NCBI GenBank assembly: GCA_026414725.1
Contig: JAOAIL010000011.1
Location: 1-46,636 of the forward strand
Reading direction: 5' to 3'
From: a bacterium
GTDB lineage: Bacteria; Ratteibacteria; UBA8468; B48-G9; JAFGKM01
DNA: 46,636 nt
The notes beneath the pieces are model-generated. The model was given only the letters and a program-made list of their open reading frames with translations. It searched no databases and had not been told where the DNA came from. Below are positions 8,781-18,147 of this stretch, piece after piece. Every line of letters starts with the position of its first letter. The first letter of the stretch is position 1. A program made the position numbers and the translations under genes.

Positions 8781-9430
8781 CTGCGCAGTCCCTCTATTAC
8801 CTCTTTATAGTTTTTATTACCGAAGATAAATGACCCTGCTATGATTATATCTACACCTGCCTTTTTTACAATATCTGCTGTTTTATAATTTATACCTCCA
8901 TCAACAGATATATCAAAAGAAAGTCCCTTTTTTTCTCTCATTTCAGCCACCATTTCTATCTTCGGGACAACATCTGTTATAAACTCCTGCCCTCCAAAAC
9001 CAGGATTAACTGTCATAATAAGCAACTGTTCAATATCTTCAAGAAAAGGATATATCAACTTTATATCAGTAGGAGGATTTATCACAAGACAGACCTGTCT
9101 TCCATATCCATGTATCTTCTCTATGAGTTGTTTATGGTTTACATCGCACTCTATGTGTATCCCTATTACATCTGCCCCTGCATCAGCAAAACTTTTCCAG
9201 TATCTTTCTGGTTGAGAAATCATAAGATGTGCCTCAAAAGGTAAATCAGAATATTTTCTTATTGCCTTGAGTACCATAGGACCAAACGTGATATTGGGAA
9301 CAAAGTGTCCATCCATTACATCAAAATGTATAAAATCCGCACCTGCTTCTGTTACTGCCTTTACTTCTTCTCCGAGACGGCTGAAGTCCGCAGAGAGAAG
9401 GGATGGTGATATTCTTATTCTTTTTGTCAT
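8777..9430 (-). CDS. rpe: Ribulose-phosphate 3-epimerase
   Basis: Interconverts ribulose 5-phosphate and xylulose 5-phosphate in the pentose phosphate pathway. The 217-residue product has the family signatures ISPSLLSADFSRL, the metal motifs DFIHFDVMDGHFVPN and FEAHLMI, MTVNPGFGGQEF and DGGINYKT. The ATG at 9430 has no Shine-Dalgarno sequence; a TAAAAT -10 box ends only 7 bases before it, so the mRNA is probably leaderless. It heads a five-gene overlapping unit with hisD and three hydrolase-like genes. Confidence 0.96.
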   Translation of the reverse strand: MTKRIRISPSLLSADFSRLGEEVKAVTEAGADFIHFDVMDGHFVPNITFGPMVLKAIRKYSDLPFEAHLMISQPERYWKSFADAGADVIGIHIECDVNHKQLIEKIHGYGRQVCLVINPPTDIKLIYPFLEDIEQLLIMTVNPGFGGQEFITDVVPKIEMVAEMREKKGLSFDISVDGGINYKTADIVKKAGVDIIIAGSFIFGNKNYKEVIEGLRR

Positions 9431-9437
9431 AGGTTTA

Positions 9438-9468
9438 ATTTTAGCATATTTATATTCTAATCTGTTAA
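9438..9468 (-). promoter_or_regulatory. Promoter for rpe operon, leaderless type
   Basis: On the minus strand there is an extended -10 (TGC then TAAAAT, the hexamer at 9438-9443) and a TTAACA -35-like hexamer at 9463-9468, 19 bases away. Only 7 bases separate the -10 from the rpe ATG, so transcription should start at or next to the A of the start codon. Confidence 0.55.
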
Positions 9469-10122
9469 TTTCTTCCCCAATACAAACCTGTACAATCTCT
9501 CAGGATAAATATAGGAAAAACATGTAATTATTTTCTTGCTTAATATGTTAAACCCCTGTCTTTCAAAAAATTTTACTGCATTATATGAGATGGTTGTAAG
9601 ATAAACACCTTTTATTTTCTCATCCTGTAGATAGGAAAGATACGCTTCTATAAGTTTCCTGCCTGTACCGATACCTCTATATTCTGAAGATATATTTATA
9701 TGAAGGGTAGCAGGATAATCTTTAGAAACATCTGTTGTGATTAACTCTTTTTTAAAGAGTGAAAGTAGGCAGTTGGAAAGAAACAGAAAATTTTTGCTGC
9801 TTAGAATTGAACGGCTTAAGAGAAATTTGATTACTACAGAAGGTAAGATTTTTTTCATAAATATCTTTTTCTGTTTTTTTATATCTTTACAGCCGGTGAG
9901 ATACCCCACAACTTCTCCATTAATCTCTGATACAAAGAGCGATTCTGGTTCATAATCAGTATAATAAACCGTAAATAAATCAGATAAGACATCACGCCCA
10001 TAAAAAAATTGCTCTGCGGACTCTCCGAGAAATGCAGTGTCATAGTATATTTTTCTTATTAACAATCTATCTTCTTTCTTATATTTTCTTACCGTGATAT
10101 TACATTGTTTATTGATATCCAT
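9457..10122 (-). CDS. GNAT-family N-acetyltransferase
   Basis: A 221-residue protein with the GNAT acetyl-CoA site: SSEYRGIGTGRKLIEAYL matches the Q/RxxGxG/A motif A, followed by GVYLTTISYNAVKFFERQGF (motif B). The N-terminal half carries NGEVVGYLTG. The acceptor substrate is unknown. The start overlaps the end of mfd by 14 bases and the gene ends 26 bases before the rpe start, so it closes the xseA-xseB-mfd transcription unit and contains the rpe promoter in its last codons. Confidence 0.85.
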   Translation of the reverse strand: MDINKQCNITVRKYKKEDRLLIRKIYYDTAFLGESAEQFFYGRDVLSDLFTVYYTDYEPESLFVSEINGEVVGYLTGCKDIKKQKKIFMKKILPSVVIKFLLSRSILSSKNFLFLSNCLLSLFKKELITTDVSKDYPATLHINISSEYRGIGTGRKLIEAYLSYLQDEKIKGVYLTTISYNAVKFFERQGFNILSKKIITCFSYIYPERLYRFVLGKKLTD

Positions 10123-13066
10123 TTATATTATTTAACAAACCCACCCATTCTTCAGGTGGAGGACCAAATCTGTCTTTCATTTCCTCAACCAGTCCATAAA
10201 TGTCTTTCTTATCTTTGATTTCTGCGATACGTCTGTAAAGGTACAATCTTATGGCAGGACTCTGTATATATTCATATGGTATAACCGGTATCTTTTTGAT
10301 TTTAAAGTGTTCTACACCCCTTTCTTTTCTGATTTCTCCCATTATCTCCTTCCAGAACATACAGTACAGTTCAAAACCAACCTGCTGGATAAATCCATGC
10401 TGTTGCCTTCCGAGTATATTCCCCGCACCTCTTATTTCAAGGTCCTTTAATGCAATCTTATAACCACTTCCTGGTTTATTCAACTGCTGTATGGCTGATA
10501 GACGTTCTTTTGCCTCTTTTGAAAGACAGGAAGGGTCAGGATAAAAGAAATACGCATAAGCACGCCATTTATATCTACCAACCCTACCTCTTAACTGATA
10601 AAGGTCTGCCAGTCCAAATGTATGGGCATTATCTACAATCAGGGTATTTGCTCTCGGTACATCTATACCACTTTCTACAATACTTGTAGCCACAAGAATA
10701 TCTATCTCCCCTGCTGAAAACCTCTTCATAATAGAGGCAAGTGTTCCGGGATTCATCCTTCCATGTGCTATCTCTACTGCTGGGGCAAAAGGAAGCATAT
10801 TAAGTATTTTATCTCTTACCTTTTCAATATCGTATATCCTGTTGTGAAGATAAAAGACCTGTCCCTTTCTTTCAAGTTCTCTTATAATTGCTTCTCTTAC
10901 AAGTTTCTCATTATATCTACCAACATAGGTAATCACTGAAAGCCGTCCCTGTGGAGGGGTCTCTATCACACTTATATCCAATATTCCTGAAAGAGCCATA
11001 TAGAGAGTTCTCGGTATAGGTGTTGCGGTAAGTGTAAGAACATCTATATTTTTAAATTCTCTTTTTATCTTTTCTTTATGTATGACGCCAAACCTCTGCT
11101 CTTCATCAATAATAAGCAGTCCTATATTGTTAAATCTAACATCTTCCTGTAACAACCTATGAGTTCCTATAACTATATCAATCTTTCCTTCTCTTAACTC
11201 CTCAAGAACTTCCTTCTGCTCTAAAGGAGTAATAACCCTTGAAAGCATCTCTACCCTTACGGGAAAGTCAGCGAAACGTTCTTTAAAAGTTAAAAAGTGC
11301 TGGAGTGCAAGAACAGTTGTAGGGACGAGCACAGCAACCTGCTTGCCACTTATAACTGCCTTACATGCTGCCCTCAATGCCACCTCTGTCTTTCCATATC
11401 CAGAATCCCCGCATACAATCCTGTCCATAATAATATCTGACATCATATCTTTTTTAACCTCATCTATTGCTTTCTGCTGGTCTTCTGTCTCTGTATAAAT
11501 AAAACTACTGTCAAATATCTTCTGAAATTCCTCATCCGGCATAAATACAAAACCCCTCTCCCTTTTCCTTGTTATATAAAGTTGATAGAGGTCTGCTGCA
11601 ATATCCCTTATTGATTCCCTGACCTTTTCTCTGATTTTTATCCAGCCCTTACCTCCGAGTGTAGATACCTTAGGCTTTCCTGTCCCTATATACTTATGGA
11701 TAAGAGGTATCTGGTTAAGTGGCACATATAATCTATCCCCTCTTTCATACTCTATTACAGCAAATTCTTCTCTTATGTCTCCTGTATCAAGTAATTTCAT
11801 CCCTTTGAAAATACCGATACCCTCATTATAATGTACAACATAATCACCTTCCTTTATTTCAGAATAACTTTTCACAGGTATTGTCTCTGCGTAGTGCCTG
11901 CCTGTATATCTTCTCACTCTGTATCTTCCAAATAGTTCATCATTACTCAAGATAGTAATACCTGCTTGGGGAAAGAAAAATCCAGAGGAGATACCACCCT
12001 GAAAGAATTTTATTGCAGATATATCTATATCCCTTTCTTTTAATATATCTTTCAATCGGGTCTCTTGAGAAACATTATCTGAAAATATAAAGATTTTCTC
12101 CTGTGAAAAAGGTATCCATTTAAACGGTTCGGTTAGATTGAACCTTTCAGAGACAGGTAAAACATTAAAATAAAATACTTCACATTTTCTGTCAGAACTC
12201 ATTTTGTCTTCCAGTATCACTGCTTTCTTTATCAGTGTATCAAATACATCTTCAGAAAAATATCCTGCCTTTTTAATTTCGCCAAATAACCGGGAATTAT
12301 AAAACCTCTCAGGTTCTATGATAAAAACCCTCACATTTTTAATATCCTCAGTAATATATGTCTCTTCCTCTCCTACAAATCTTTCGTTAAGTGGTATTAT
12401 CTTAAATTTGTTTATCTTTTCAAAAGAGACCTGGCTTGCCACCTCAAATCTTCTTATGGATTTAATATAATTCCCTGAAAACTCCACTCTCACAGGGAAT
12501 TCCCTATCCAGAGGAAAAACATCTACAATATATCCCCTTCTGGCAAAGTCCCCTGGTTCTTCAACCACATCTGTTTGTTCATACCCATAATCCAGTAAGG
12601 AAGAAATGAATTTATCCCTTCGTATATTATCTCCCGTATTGCAATAAATACATCTTTTTTTGAAAGCATCCATAGAAGGAATTTTTTTAAGAATTGATAA
12701 TGGTTGAGCAATAAGTAAGAATGGTTTTTCTCCAGAAGCGATTTCTGTAAAAACACTCACCCTTTCAAACATAACAGGAGATATCCTGTCTTCATCCTTA
12801 AGAAAAATCTCTGGAGAAGGAAGAAGTTTTATATCTTCTTTTTTCTCAATAAATGACTTAACATCATTAAAAAATGTATCAGCAAAGAGTTCATCGGGAA
12901 GAACAACGATGAAATTTTTTTGAATCTCTGTAAAAAAATACGCAATCAGTGCAGAAAAAAAAGATTTATTTCCACCTCTTATTGTATATACCTCGCCCTT
13001 TTCAGTCAGTTTTTTTATATAAGAAGTGTCATTCCCTTTGAACAAAGAATTTAAAAGGTTTTTCAT
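10109..13066 (-). CDS. mfd: Transcription-repair coupling factor Mfd
   Basis: Mfd removes RNA polymerase stalled at DNA lesions and recruits UvrA. Visible parts in order: a UvrB-like N-terminal module (about 1-330); the RNA-polymerase-interaction region with GDYVVHYNEGIGIFKG (about 400-480); and the RecG-like translocase with Walker A CGDSGYGKTE, DEEQ box LLIIDEEQRFGV, TLTATPIPRTLYMAL and motif VI QLRGRVGRYKW. The C-terminal TRCF domain begins (LYLYRRI...DRFGPPPEEW) but stops soon after, so the protein is 985 aa against about 1,150 in E. coli. It lies 6 bases downstream of xseB. Confidence 0.96.
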   Translation of the reverse strand: MKNLLNSLFKGNDTSYIKKLTEKGEVYTIRGGNKSFFSALIAYFFTEIQKNFIVVLPDELFADTFFNDVKSFIEKKEDIKLLPSPEIFLKDEDRISPVMFERVSVFTEIASGEKPFLLIAQPLSILKKIPSMDAFKKRCIYCNTGDNIRRDKFISSLLDYGYEQTDVVEEPGDFARRGYIVDVFPLDREFPVRVEFSGNYIKSIRRFEVASQVSFEKINKFKIIPLNERFVGEEETYITEDIKNVRVFIIEPERFYNSRLFGEIKKAGYFSEDVFDTLIKKAVILEDKMSSDRKCEVFYFNVLPVSERFNLTEPFKWIPFSQEKIFIFSDNVSQETRLKDILKERDIDISAIKFFQGGISSGFFFPQAGITILSNDELFGRYRVRRYTGRHYAETIPVKSYSEIKEGDYVVHYNEGIGIFKGMKLLDTGDIREEFAVIEYERGDRLYVPLNQIPLIHKYIGTGKPKVSTLGGKGWIKIREKVRESIRDIAADLYQLYITRKRERGFVFMPDEEFQKIFDSSFIYTETEDQQKAIDEVKKDMMSDIIMDRIVCGDSGYGKTEVALRAACKAVISGKQVAVLVPTTVLALQHFLTFKERFADFPVRVEMLSRVITPLEQKEVLEELREGKIDIVIGTHRLLQEDVRFNNIGLLIIDEEQRFGVIHKEKIKREFKNIDVLTLTATPIPRTLYMALSGILDISVIETPPQGRLSVITYVGRYNEKLVREAIIRELERKGQVFYLHNRIYDIEKVRDKILNMLPFAPAVEIAHGRMNPGTLASIMKRFSAGEIDILVATSIVESGIDVPRANTLIVDNAHTFGLADLYQLRGRVGRYKWRAYAYFFYPDPSCLSKEAKERLSAIQQLNKPGSGYKIALKDLEIRGAGNILGRQQHGFIQQVGFELYCMFWKEIMGEIRKERGVEHFKIKKIPVIPYEYIQSPAIRLYLYRRIAEIKDKKDIYGLVEEMKDRFGPPPEEWVGLLNNINGYQ

Positions 13067-13072
13067 CCTTTA

Positions 13073-13288
13073 CTATTTATTCTCTTTGTCTTCTTCAAGA
13101 GAAGAAAGGACTTCTTTTACTTCTGCTTCTGTATCTCTCAATTTTGCTTTACAATATTTGATAAGAAACGATGCCCTCTTTACCTTATCAAGAAGATTAT
13201 CAACATCTATCTCTTCATTCTCTATTTCTCTTACTATCTCTTCCAGTTCAGAAATCGCTTTTTTATAGGTGAGTTTATTATCAACCAT
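13073..13288 (-). CDS. xseB: Exodeoxyribonuclease VII small subunit
   Basis: A 71-residue, highly charged helical protein. The N-terminal segment KKAISELEEIVREIENEEI and following DVDNLLDKVKRASFLIKYCKAKL match the XseB family. XseB binds XseA to form the single-strand exonuclease. It overlaps the end of xseA by 8 bases, the expected partner and order, and sits just before mfd. Confidence 0.93.
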   Translation of the reverse strand: MVDNKLTYKKAISELEEIVREIENEEIDVDNLLDKVKRASFLIKYCKAKLRDTEAEVKEVLSSLEEDKENK

Positions 13289-14591
13289 TTTTCTCCTCCA
13301 CTCTGCTTTTTATTTTTCCCTTATACAGATATGTTTCTATTACGTCTCCTTTTTCTATATTCTGCGGGTCCTTTATAACCCTGCCTTCTTTAAATGTAAT
13401 GCTATACCCCCTTTTTAATATATTTACAGGATTCATCAGCACTACTTTCCCTTCATTTTTTTCAAGAAAATTTATATGTGCCTTCATATACAATCGTATA
13501 GAAGAAAATATATTTTCCGGCATATGTCTTAAAAAGAACTCCCTTGAAACGATACATTTTGAAACATTATTCTTGAAATCTGATATAGCGGTATTGAAAC
13601 TCTGTTTTACATTATGAATAAAAAAATCAGTAAATATATTAAATTGTTTTGCAGTATTTGCCAAAAATGTCTTCTGTTCAATAATGATATTACCTGTAAA
13701 ACTTACAAGACGGCTACCTGAATCTTCCAGCATATCTTCAAAACTCCTTGTTTTTTTTACAATAAACTCTCCTGTAGCAGTAGGTGTTATCATCTTTTTA
13801 TAAGAAACAATATCTACAACGGTCTCATCACGGGTATGTCCTATACCTGAAAGCACCGGTATAGGGAAGTCAGCGATTGCTTTCCCTAAATTATAACTGT
13901 CAAAACAGTGTAGGTCTATATTATCTCCTCCCCCTCTGATAATAACAAGAACATCATAATTTTTTACTCTATTTCTGCACATCCTCAAAGCAGACAGGAT
14001 AGATTCTTCTGCCTGTTCTCCCTGCATATATGCGGTGAAAAGTGCAACAGAAAATTTATACCCGTACGGGTTATTATGAAGCGTGTTAAGAAAATCCTCA
14101 TAGCCGGCTGATGACTCTGAAGATACAACTGCTATATGCTGAGGAACCAGAGGAAAAGGAAGTTGCTTATTTTTATTAATGAGCCCTTCTTTTTCAAGTT
14201 TTTCAAGGATTTTCTTACGTGTCAGGGCAAATTCTCCCAATGTATAGGAAGGGTCTATATCCACTATATTCAACCTTAACCCATATAATTCATGAAAACG
14301 TACTTCTATAAGTAGAAGGACCTTCATTCCCTCTCTCAGTTCTTCTCCCACTGTATCTCTGAATTTTTTAAGTATCCTGGTAAGATTACTATTCCAGATG
14401 GTCCCTGTGGCTTTTGCAACAACTGTTTCTTTCTCCTTTTCTACGAGGTCAAGGAAGCAATGCCCTGATGTACGGTGGATGTTGAGCCGTGCTATCTCCG
14501 CTGTGATTTTATACTGTAATGGATATGCCACTTCAAACACATTTCTGACCTGCTCAAGAAACTCCCTTAATGTTAATATCTCAGTTGCCAT
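13281..14591 (-). CDS. xseA: Exodeoxyribonuclease VII large subunit
   Basis: The catalytic subunit of exonuclease VII, 436 aa. The OB-fold N-terminus (about 1-100) has AEIARLNIHRTSGHCFLDL; the nuclease region has the typical AVVSSESSAGYEDFLNTL, VLVIIRGGGDNIDLHCFDS and PVLSGIGHTRDETVVDIVS; the C-terminus has NPVNILKRGYSITF. It begins the run xseA-xseB-mfd-GNAT. The ATG is preceded by only a weak GAGAT, with a TATAAT box 20 bases upstream, so the leader is short. Confidence 0.96.
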   Translation of the reverse strand: MATEILTLREFLEQVRNVFEVAYPLQYKITAEIARLNIHRTSGHCFLDLVEKEKETVVAKATGTIWNSNLTRILKKFRDTVGEELREGMKVLLLIEVRFHELYGLRLNIVDIDPSYTLGEFALTRKKILEKLEKEGLINKNKQLPFPLVPQHIAVVSSESSAGYEDFLNTLHNNPYGYKFSVALFTAYMQGEQAEESILSALRMCRNRVKNYDVLVIIRGGGDNIDLHCFDSYNLGKAIADFPIPVLSGIGHTRDETVVDIVSYKKMITPTATGEFIVKKTRSFEDMLEDSGSRLVSFTGNIIIEQKTFLANTAKQFNIFTDFFIHNVKQSFNTAISDFKNNVSKCIVSREFFLRHMPENIFSSIRLYMKAHINFLEKNEGKVVLMNPVNILKRGYSITFKEGRVIKDPQNIEKGDVIETYLYKGKIKSRVEEKNG

Positions 14592-14611
14592 ATTGTCATC
14601 TCTGTTATTTA

Positions 14612-14640
14612 ATTATACCGTATAAAACAAAAGGTAAAAA
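14612..14640 (-). promoter_or_regulatory. Likely promoter for xseA operon
   Basis: A perfect TATAAT lies on the minus strand at 14612-14617. The -35 is weak (TTTTTA at 17 bases, or TTTACC at 15). It is almost back to back with the strong plus-strand promoter at 14644-14671, so the two divergent units may compete for polymerase. Confidence 0.5.
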
Positions 14641-14643
14641 AGT

Positions 14644-14671
14644 TTGACAAAAGTAATGGAGTGTCTATAAT
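14644..14671 (+). promoter_or_regulatory. Perfect-consensus sigma-70 promoter for the glycosidase-like gene
   Basis: TTGACA at 14644-14649 and TATAAT at 14666-14671 both match the consensus fully, with a 16-base spacer. The start codon at 14713 is preceded by AAGGAG. Such a match predicts strong constitutive expression unless a repressor acts. Confidence 0.85.
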
Positions 14672-14712
14672 TCTTTCATATTCATAAATTTAATTAACTA
14701 AGGAGTGACAAA

Positions 14713-16647
14713 ATGAAAAGGATAGAGAAAACATCTTTTGGATGGCGTTTAAAAGGTGGAAAATTGTTGCTGGATATGGAGAGAAAAACCGGTGATATAA
14801 GAAGTATAATAATATCTGGAGATAAAAAGTTTGTATGGACACCTGCTAAATGTGGTGTATCTGTCTGTGATGACCTTACAGGTAGAAAATATACAGGAAA
14901 GGACGTTAAAAATTTACGATTTTTTATCAACAGAAATACACTGACTGTTCAGAAAACCTTCAAGGATGCACCTTTTATACTCACGGAGGAATATACTGTT
15001 GAAGACGATGAAATAAAATGGGATGCTACACTTAAAATGGAAAAAGGAGTTTTTCGTTCCTGTTCCATTGTGTATTCAATCCCCTGGGCACAATCAGCAT
15101 ATGGTAATGCTCTCTGGGCAGCAAAAGATGGTATGCCCTCTGAGTTAGGAAGATTTGGGGGTTTTTCCTTTGAATATGGAGATTTTAACTGTGGTATCCT
15201 TCTTCCTGCTCTTTGTGTATGGCGCAAGGAAGAGAAAACAGGACTGCTTATCACTATGCCTTTTGACTTTCAAACACCGAGGTTCCGTTTTGTTAGCGGA
15301 TATCGTGAACCATTTCTGGATGTAAGATACGACTGGCTTGCACTTTGTGAAAATCAACCTGCACGAGCATCCTTTATCCTCCGTGCCGCTTTCGGTGGCT
15401 GGAGACCTTCTCTCGGTTATCTTTATGAACGATTTAAGGAGTACTTTGCCCCTCGTTCCAAGACAATTCATAATCTATGGGGTGGCCATATAAGTGGTAA
15501 TTATACACTTTCTCAACAAGATGCAGAAACAATGTCAGAGTTAGGACTTAAGTGGTATGAGATACATGGACACTTCCCTTTGTATGGAAACTATCATCCT
15601 GAAGGTGTGAAGAAGTGGACGCCGGGACACCCGGTAAAATCAAAAAAAGGACCTTTTATTACAGTAGATATTATTAAAAAAACGATAAAGACCCTCCACA
15701 GTGTAGGTGCTGCAGCACTTCCTTATATACAGGTCTCAGGAGACGGGGATGATACATTGCCTGAAAAGATTGTTAAAAATTCATGGGTTAGAGACATCTA
15801 TGGTAATAAATGCTCTGCCTGGCCAGGTACTCACCTTTTAAACTCTGACCTTTCTCTACCTTTCGGAAAGGACATGGTAAGGCAGATAAAGGGAATGGTA
15901 GAAAGGTATCCTGAAATTGATGGGGTTTTTGTTGACCAGGCATGCTATAATTCTCTTGATACCGGTCACAGTGATGGAATTACTGCATTTAATAATCGTC
16001 CTGCATATATGACCGGGTTAAACTACCTTACGCATCTTGAACTCCTTTCAAAACTACTCCATCCCGATAAGGTTATCATCGGCAATGGCCCATTTGGCAT
16101 AGGAATTATGAAGTATATAGACGGTTTTATGGCAGAAAGTCATGGATGGTTGTGTAACCATTTACAATATTATGCTCTTGAAAAACCGATGTTCTTTCTT
16201 GATTACAGGAACAATGACCGTGCAGTAGAAGAGATGTTTCAGAACTGCCTGGTATATGGGGCTGGCTTCACAAGTTCCACACATGTTTATAAAACATCCA
16301 GAGACCTGTATAATATGTATATACCTGTCCTTCAGCGGCTATTCAGACGGAGATGGGTATTTGAGGAAAACCCTATTATTTTACCTCCTGGGTTCAATGG
16401 AAATCTGTTTTTATCCGAAAGAGGAACCTTTGTAGCAAGTATTGCAAGCAAAATAGGAAGAAATACAAACAGATACATTCCACCTGAAACTGTATATATA
16501 AACTCAAAGAAGGTAGATAAAACCCGCAAAGTTATTCTTTACAGACCCGGGGAAAAACCCGAAAGTGTAAAATTTTCAGTAAAAGGTACTACCCTTCAGT
16601 TTGATATTCCAGGCAATACTGTAGCAGGTGTGGCTGAACTCATCTGA
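14713..16647 (+). CDS. Putative (beta/alpha)8-barrel glycoside hydrolase-like protein
   Basis: A 644-residue protein I cannot place in a named family with certainty. The first 250 residues look like a beta-sandwich (many short strands, ending near LRAAFGGWRPSLGYLYERF), followed by a barrel-like region with acidic residues at strand ends: LKWYEIHGHFP, DGVFVDQACYN, IDGFMAESHGW and PMFFLDYRN. A beta-rich C-terminal segment follows. This architecture resembles retaining glycosidases of the GH36/GH31/GH66 kind; Asp in GVFVDQ and Glu in FMAESHG are candidate catalytic residues (inference). There is no signal peptide, so it would act in the cytoplasm. Start fixed by AAGGAG 7 bases upstream. Confidence 0.6.
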   Translation: MKRIEKTSFGWRLKGGKLLLDMERKTGDIRSIIISGDKKFVWTPAKCGVSVCDDLTGRKYTGKDVKNLRFFINRNTLTVQKTFKDAPFILTEEYTVEDDEIKWDATLKMEKGVFRSCSIVYSIPWAQSAYGNALWAAKDGMPSELGRFGGFSFEYGDFNCGILLPALCVWRKEEKTGLLITMPFDFQTPRFRFVSGYREPFLDVRYDWLALCENQPARASFILRAAFGGWRPSLGYLYERFKEYFAPRSKTIHNLWGGHISGNYTLSQQDAETMSELGLKWYEIHGHFPLYGNYHPEGVKKWTPGHPVKSKKGPFITVDIIKKTIKTLHSVGAAALPYIQVSGDGDDTLPEKIVKNSWVRDIYGNKCSAWPGTHLLNSDLSLPFGKDMVRQIKGMVERYPEIDGVFVDQACYNSLDTGHSDGITAFNNRPAYMTGLNYLTHLELLSKLLHPDKVIIGNGPFGIGIMKYIDGFMAESHGWLCNHLQYYALEKPMFFLDYRNNDRAVEEMFQNCLVYGAGFTSSTHVYKTSRDLYNMYIPVLQRLFRRRWVFEENPIILPPGFNGNLFLSERGTFVASIASKIGRNTNRYIPPETVYINSKKVDKTRKVILYRPGEKPESVKFSVKGTTLQFDIPGNTVAGVAELI

Positions 16648-16656
16648 ACTAATTTA

Positions 16657-16686
16657 TTGACTGATCAAGGCAAATCCTGATAGAAT
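16657..16686 (+). promoter_or_regulatory. Likely promoter for gltX operon
   Basis: TTGACT (16657-16662) and TAGAAT (16681-16686) are 18 bases apart and lie 30 bases upstream of the gltX start. An AGAGGAAGG ribosome site follows. Confidence 0.6.
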
Positions 16687-16716
16687 TATTGTATTATTAT
16701 AGAGGAAGGATATTAT

Positions 16717-18147
16717 ATGGTAAGGGTAAGATTTGCTCCAAGTCCTACAGGTTATCTTCATATAGGGAATGCAAGAACAGCGCTTTTTAACTATCTTTTT
16801 GCGAGGAAAAACAAAGGTAGTTTTATTTTGAGGATAGAAGATACAGATACAGAGCGTTCTAAAAAGGAATATGAAGCCGCGCTGATAGAAGACCTTAAGT
16901 GGATAGGGCTTGACTGGGATGAAGGTCCTGATATTGGAGGTAATTCTGGTCCTTACAGACAGATGGAACGGCTTGATATATACAGAGATATATCTGAAAA
17001 ATTATTAAAGGAAGGGAAGGCATATAGATGCTATTGTTCAAGAGAAGAGATAGAGAAAAGGAATGTATCAGCAGGTAAAAATGCCTCTGCTGGTTATGAT
17101 AACCGATGCAGAACATTAACAGAAGAAGATAAGAAGAAATATGCATCAGAAGGTAGAAAACCAGTGGTACGGTTTATTGTTCCTGAAAAAAATATAACCG
17201 TTGATGATATTATCAGGGGGCGTGTTGTATTTGAAAGCCAGCACCTCCCTGATTTTGTTATAATGAAGTCAGATGGACTTCCTACATTTCATTTTGCTGT
17301 AGTAGTGGATGACTTCCTTATGGAAATCACCCATGTAATAAGAGGAGAAGACCATCTCTCAAATACACCCAAACATATCCTTCTTTTTGAAGCGCTGAAT
17401 GCACCTGTACCACAGTTTGCTCATATGTCAATGACTCTCGGACCTGATAAAACCCGCTTAAGTAAAAGACATGGGGCTACATCTGTCAGGGCATATAGAG
17501 AATCAGGATATCTGCCAGAAGCATTCTTTAATTATATATCTCTGCTCGGATGGGGAACTACAGATAGCCAGGACATCTTCTCTAAGGAAGAGTTGATAGA
17601 TGCTTTCTCTCTTGAAAGGTGTCAGAAAGCCAGTGCTGTCTTTGACCCTGAAAAACTTCTCTGGATGAATGGCTATTATATAAGGAAGGCTTCTCCTGAA
17701 AGGTTGTTAGAACTTTCCATTCCATTTCTCAAAGAGTCAGGTATTGTGAGAGATGCTTTATCGGAATATGAAAAAGAGTATCTTGAAAAAGCGATAGCAC
17801 TGGAACAGGAAAAGATTAAGATACTGAAGGATATGCCGTACCACATAGGGTTCTTTGTCAAAGAGCCAAATTACGAGGAAGAAGCAGTGAGTAAATACCT
17901 CTCAGAGAAAGGGAAAAAAGTGCTTTCAGAGGTACTTCCAGTACTTGAAGTGTGTGAACACTGGTCAGGTTCGGTAATTGAAGAACATGTAAGAAAGTTC
18001 TGTGAAGAAAATAGATATAAACCATCTGATGTCTTTCATCCTTTAAGGGTTGCTGTAAGTGGAAAAACAAAAGGACCAGGACTTTTTGAAATGCTTGAAC
18101 TACTGGGAAAAGAAAAAGTGATAGAACGGCTAAGGAGGTGGATATGA
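16717..18147 (+). CDS. gltX: Glutamyl-tRNA synthetase
   Basis: A class I synthetase of 476 aa that charges tRNA(Glu), and probably also tRNA(Gln) where GatCAB then amidates. RFAPSPTGYLHIGNAR contains the HIGH-like motif (residues 15-18, HIGN) and DKTRLSKRHGAT the KMSKS-like loop. The region ILRIEDTDTERS is also typical. It starts an overlapping five-gene run; its TGA overlaps the next ATG (ATGA). gatA is in the same window and no GlnRS gene is seen, which fits a non-discriminating enzyme (inference). Confidence 0.96.
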   Translation: MVRVRFAPSPTGYLHIGNARTALFNYLFARKNKGSFILRIEDTDTERSKKEYEAALIEDLKWIGLDWDEGPDIGGNSGPYRQMERLDIYRDISEKLLKEGKAYRCYCSREEIEKRNVSAGKNASAGYDNRCRTLTEEDKKKYASEGRKPVVRFIVPEKNITVDDIIRGRVVFESQHLPDFVIMKSDGLPTFHFAVVVDDFLMEITHVIRGEDHLSNTPKHILLFEALNAPVPQFAHMSMTLGPDKTRLSKRHGATSVRAYRESGYLPEAFFNYISLLGWGTTDSQDIFSKEELIDAFSLERCQKASAVFDPEKLLWMNGYYIRKASPERLLELSIPFLKESGIVRDALSEYEKEYLEKAIALEQEKIKILKDMPYHIGFFVKEPNYEEEAVSKYLSEKGKKVLSEVLPVLEVCEHWSGSVIEEHVRKFCEENRYKPSDVFHPLRVAVSGKTKGPGLFEMLELLGKEKVIERLRRWI

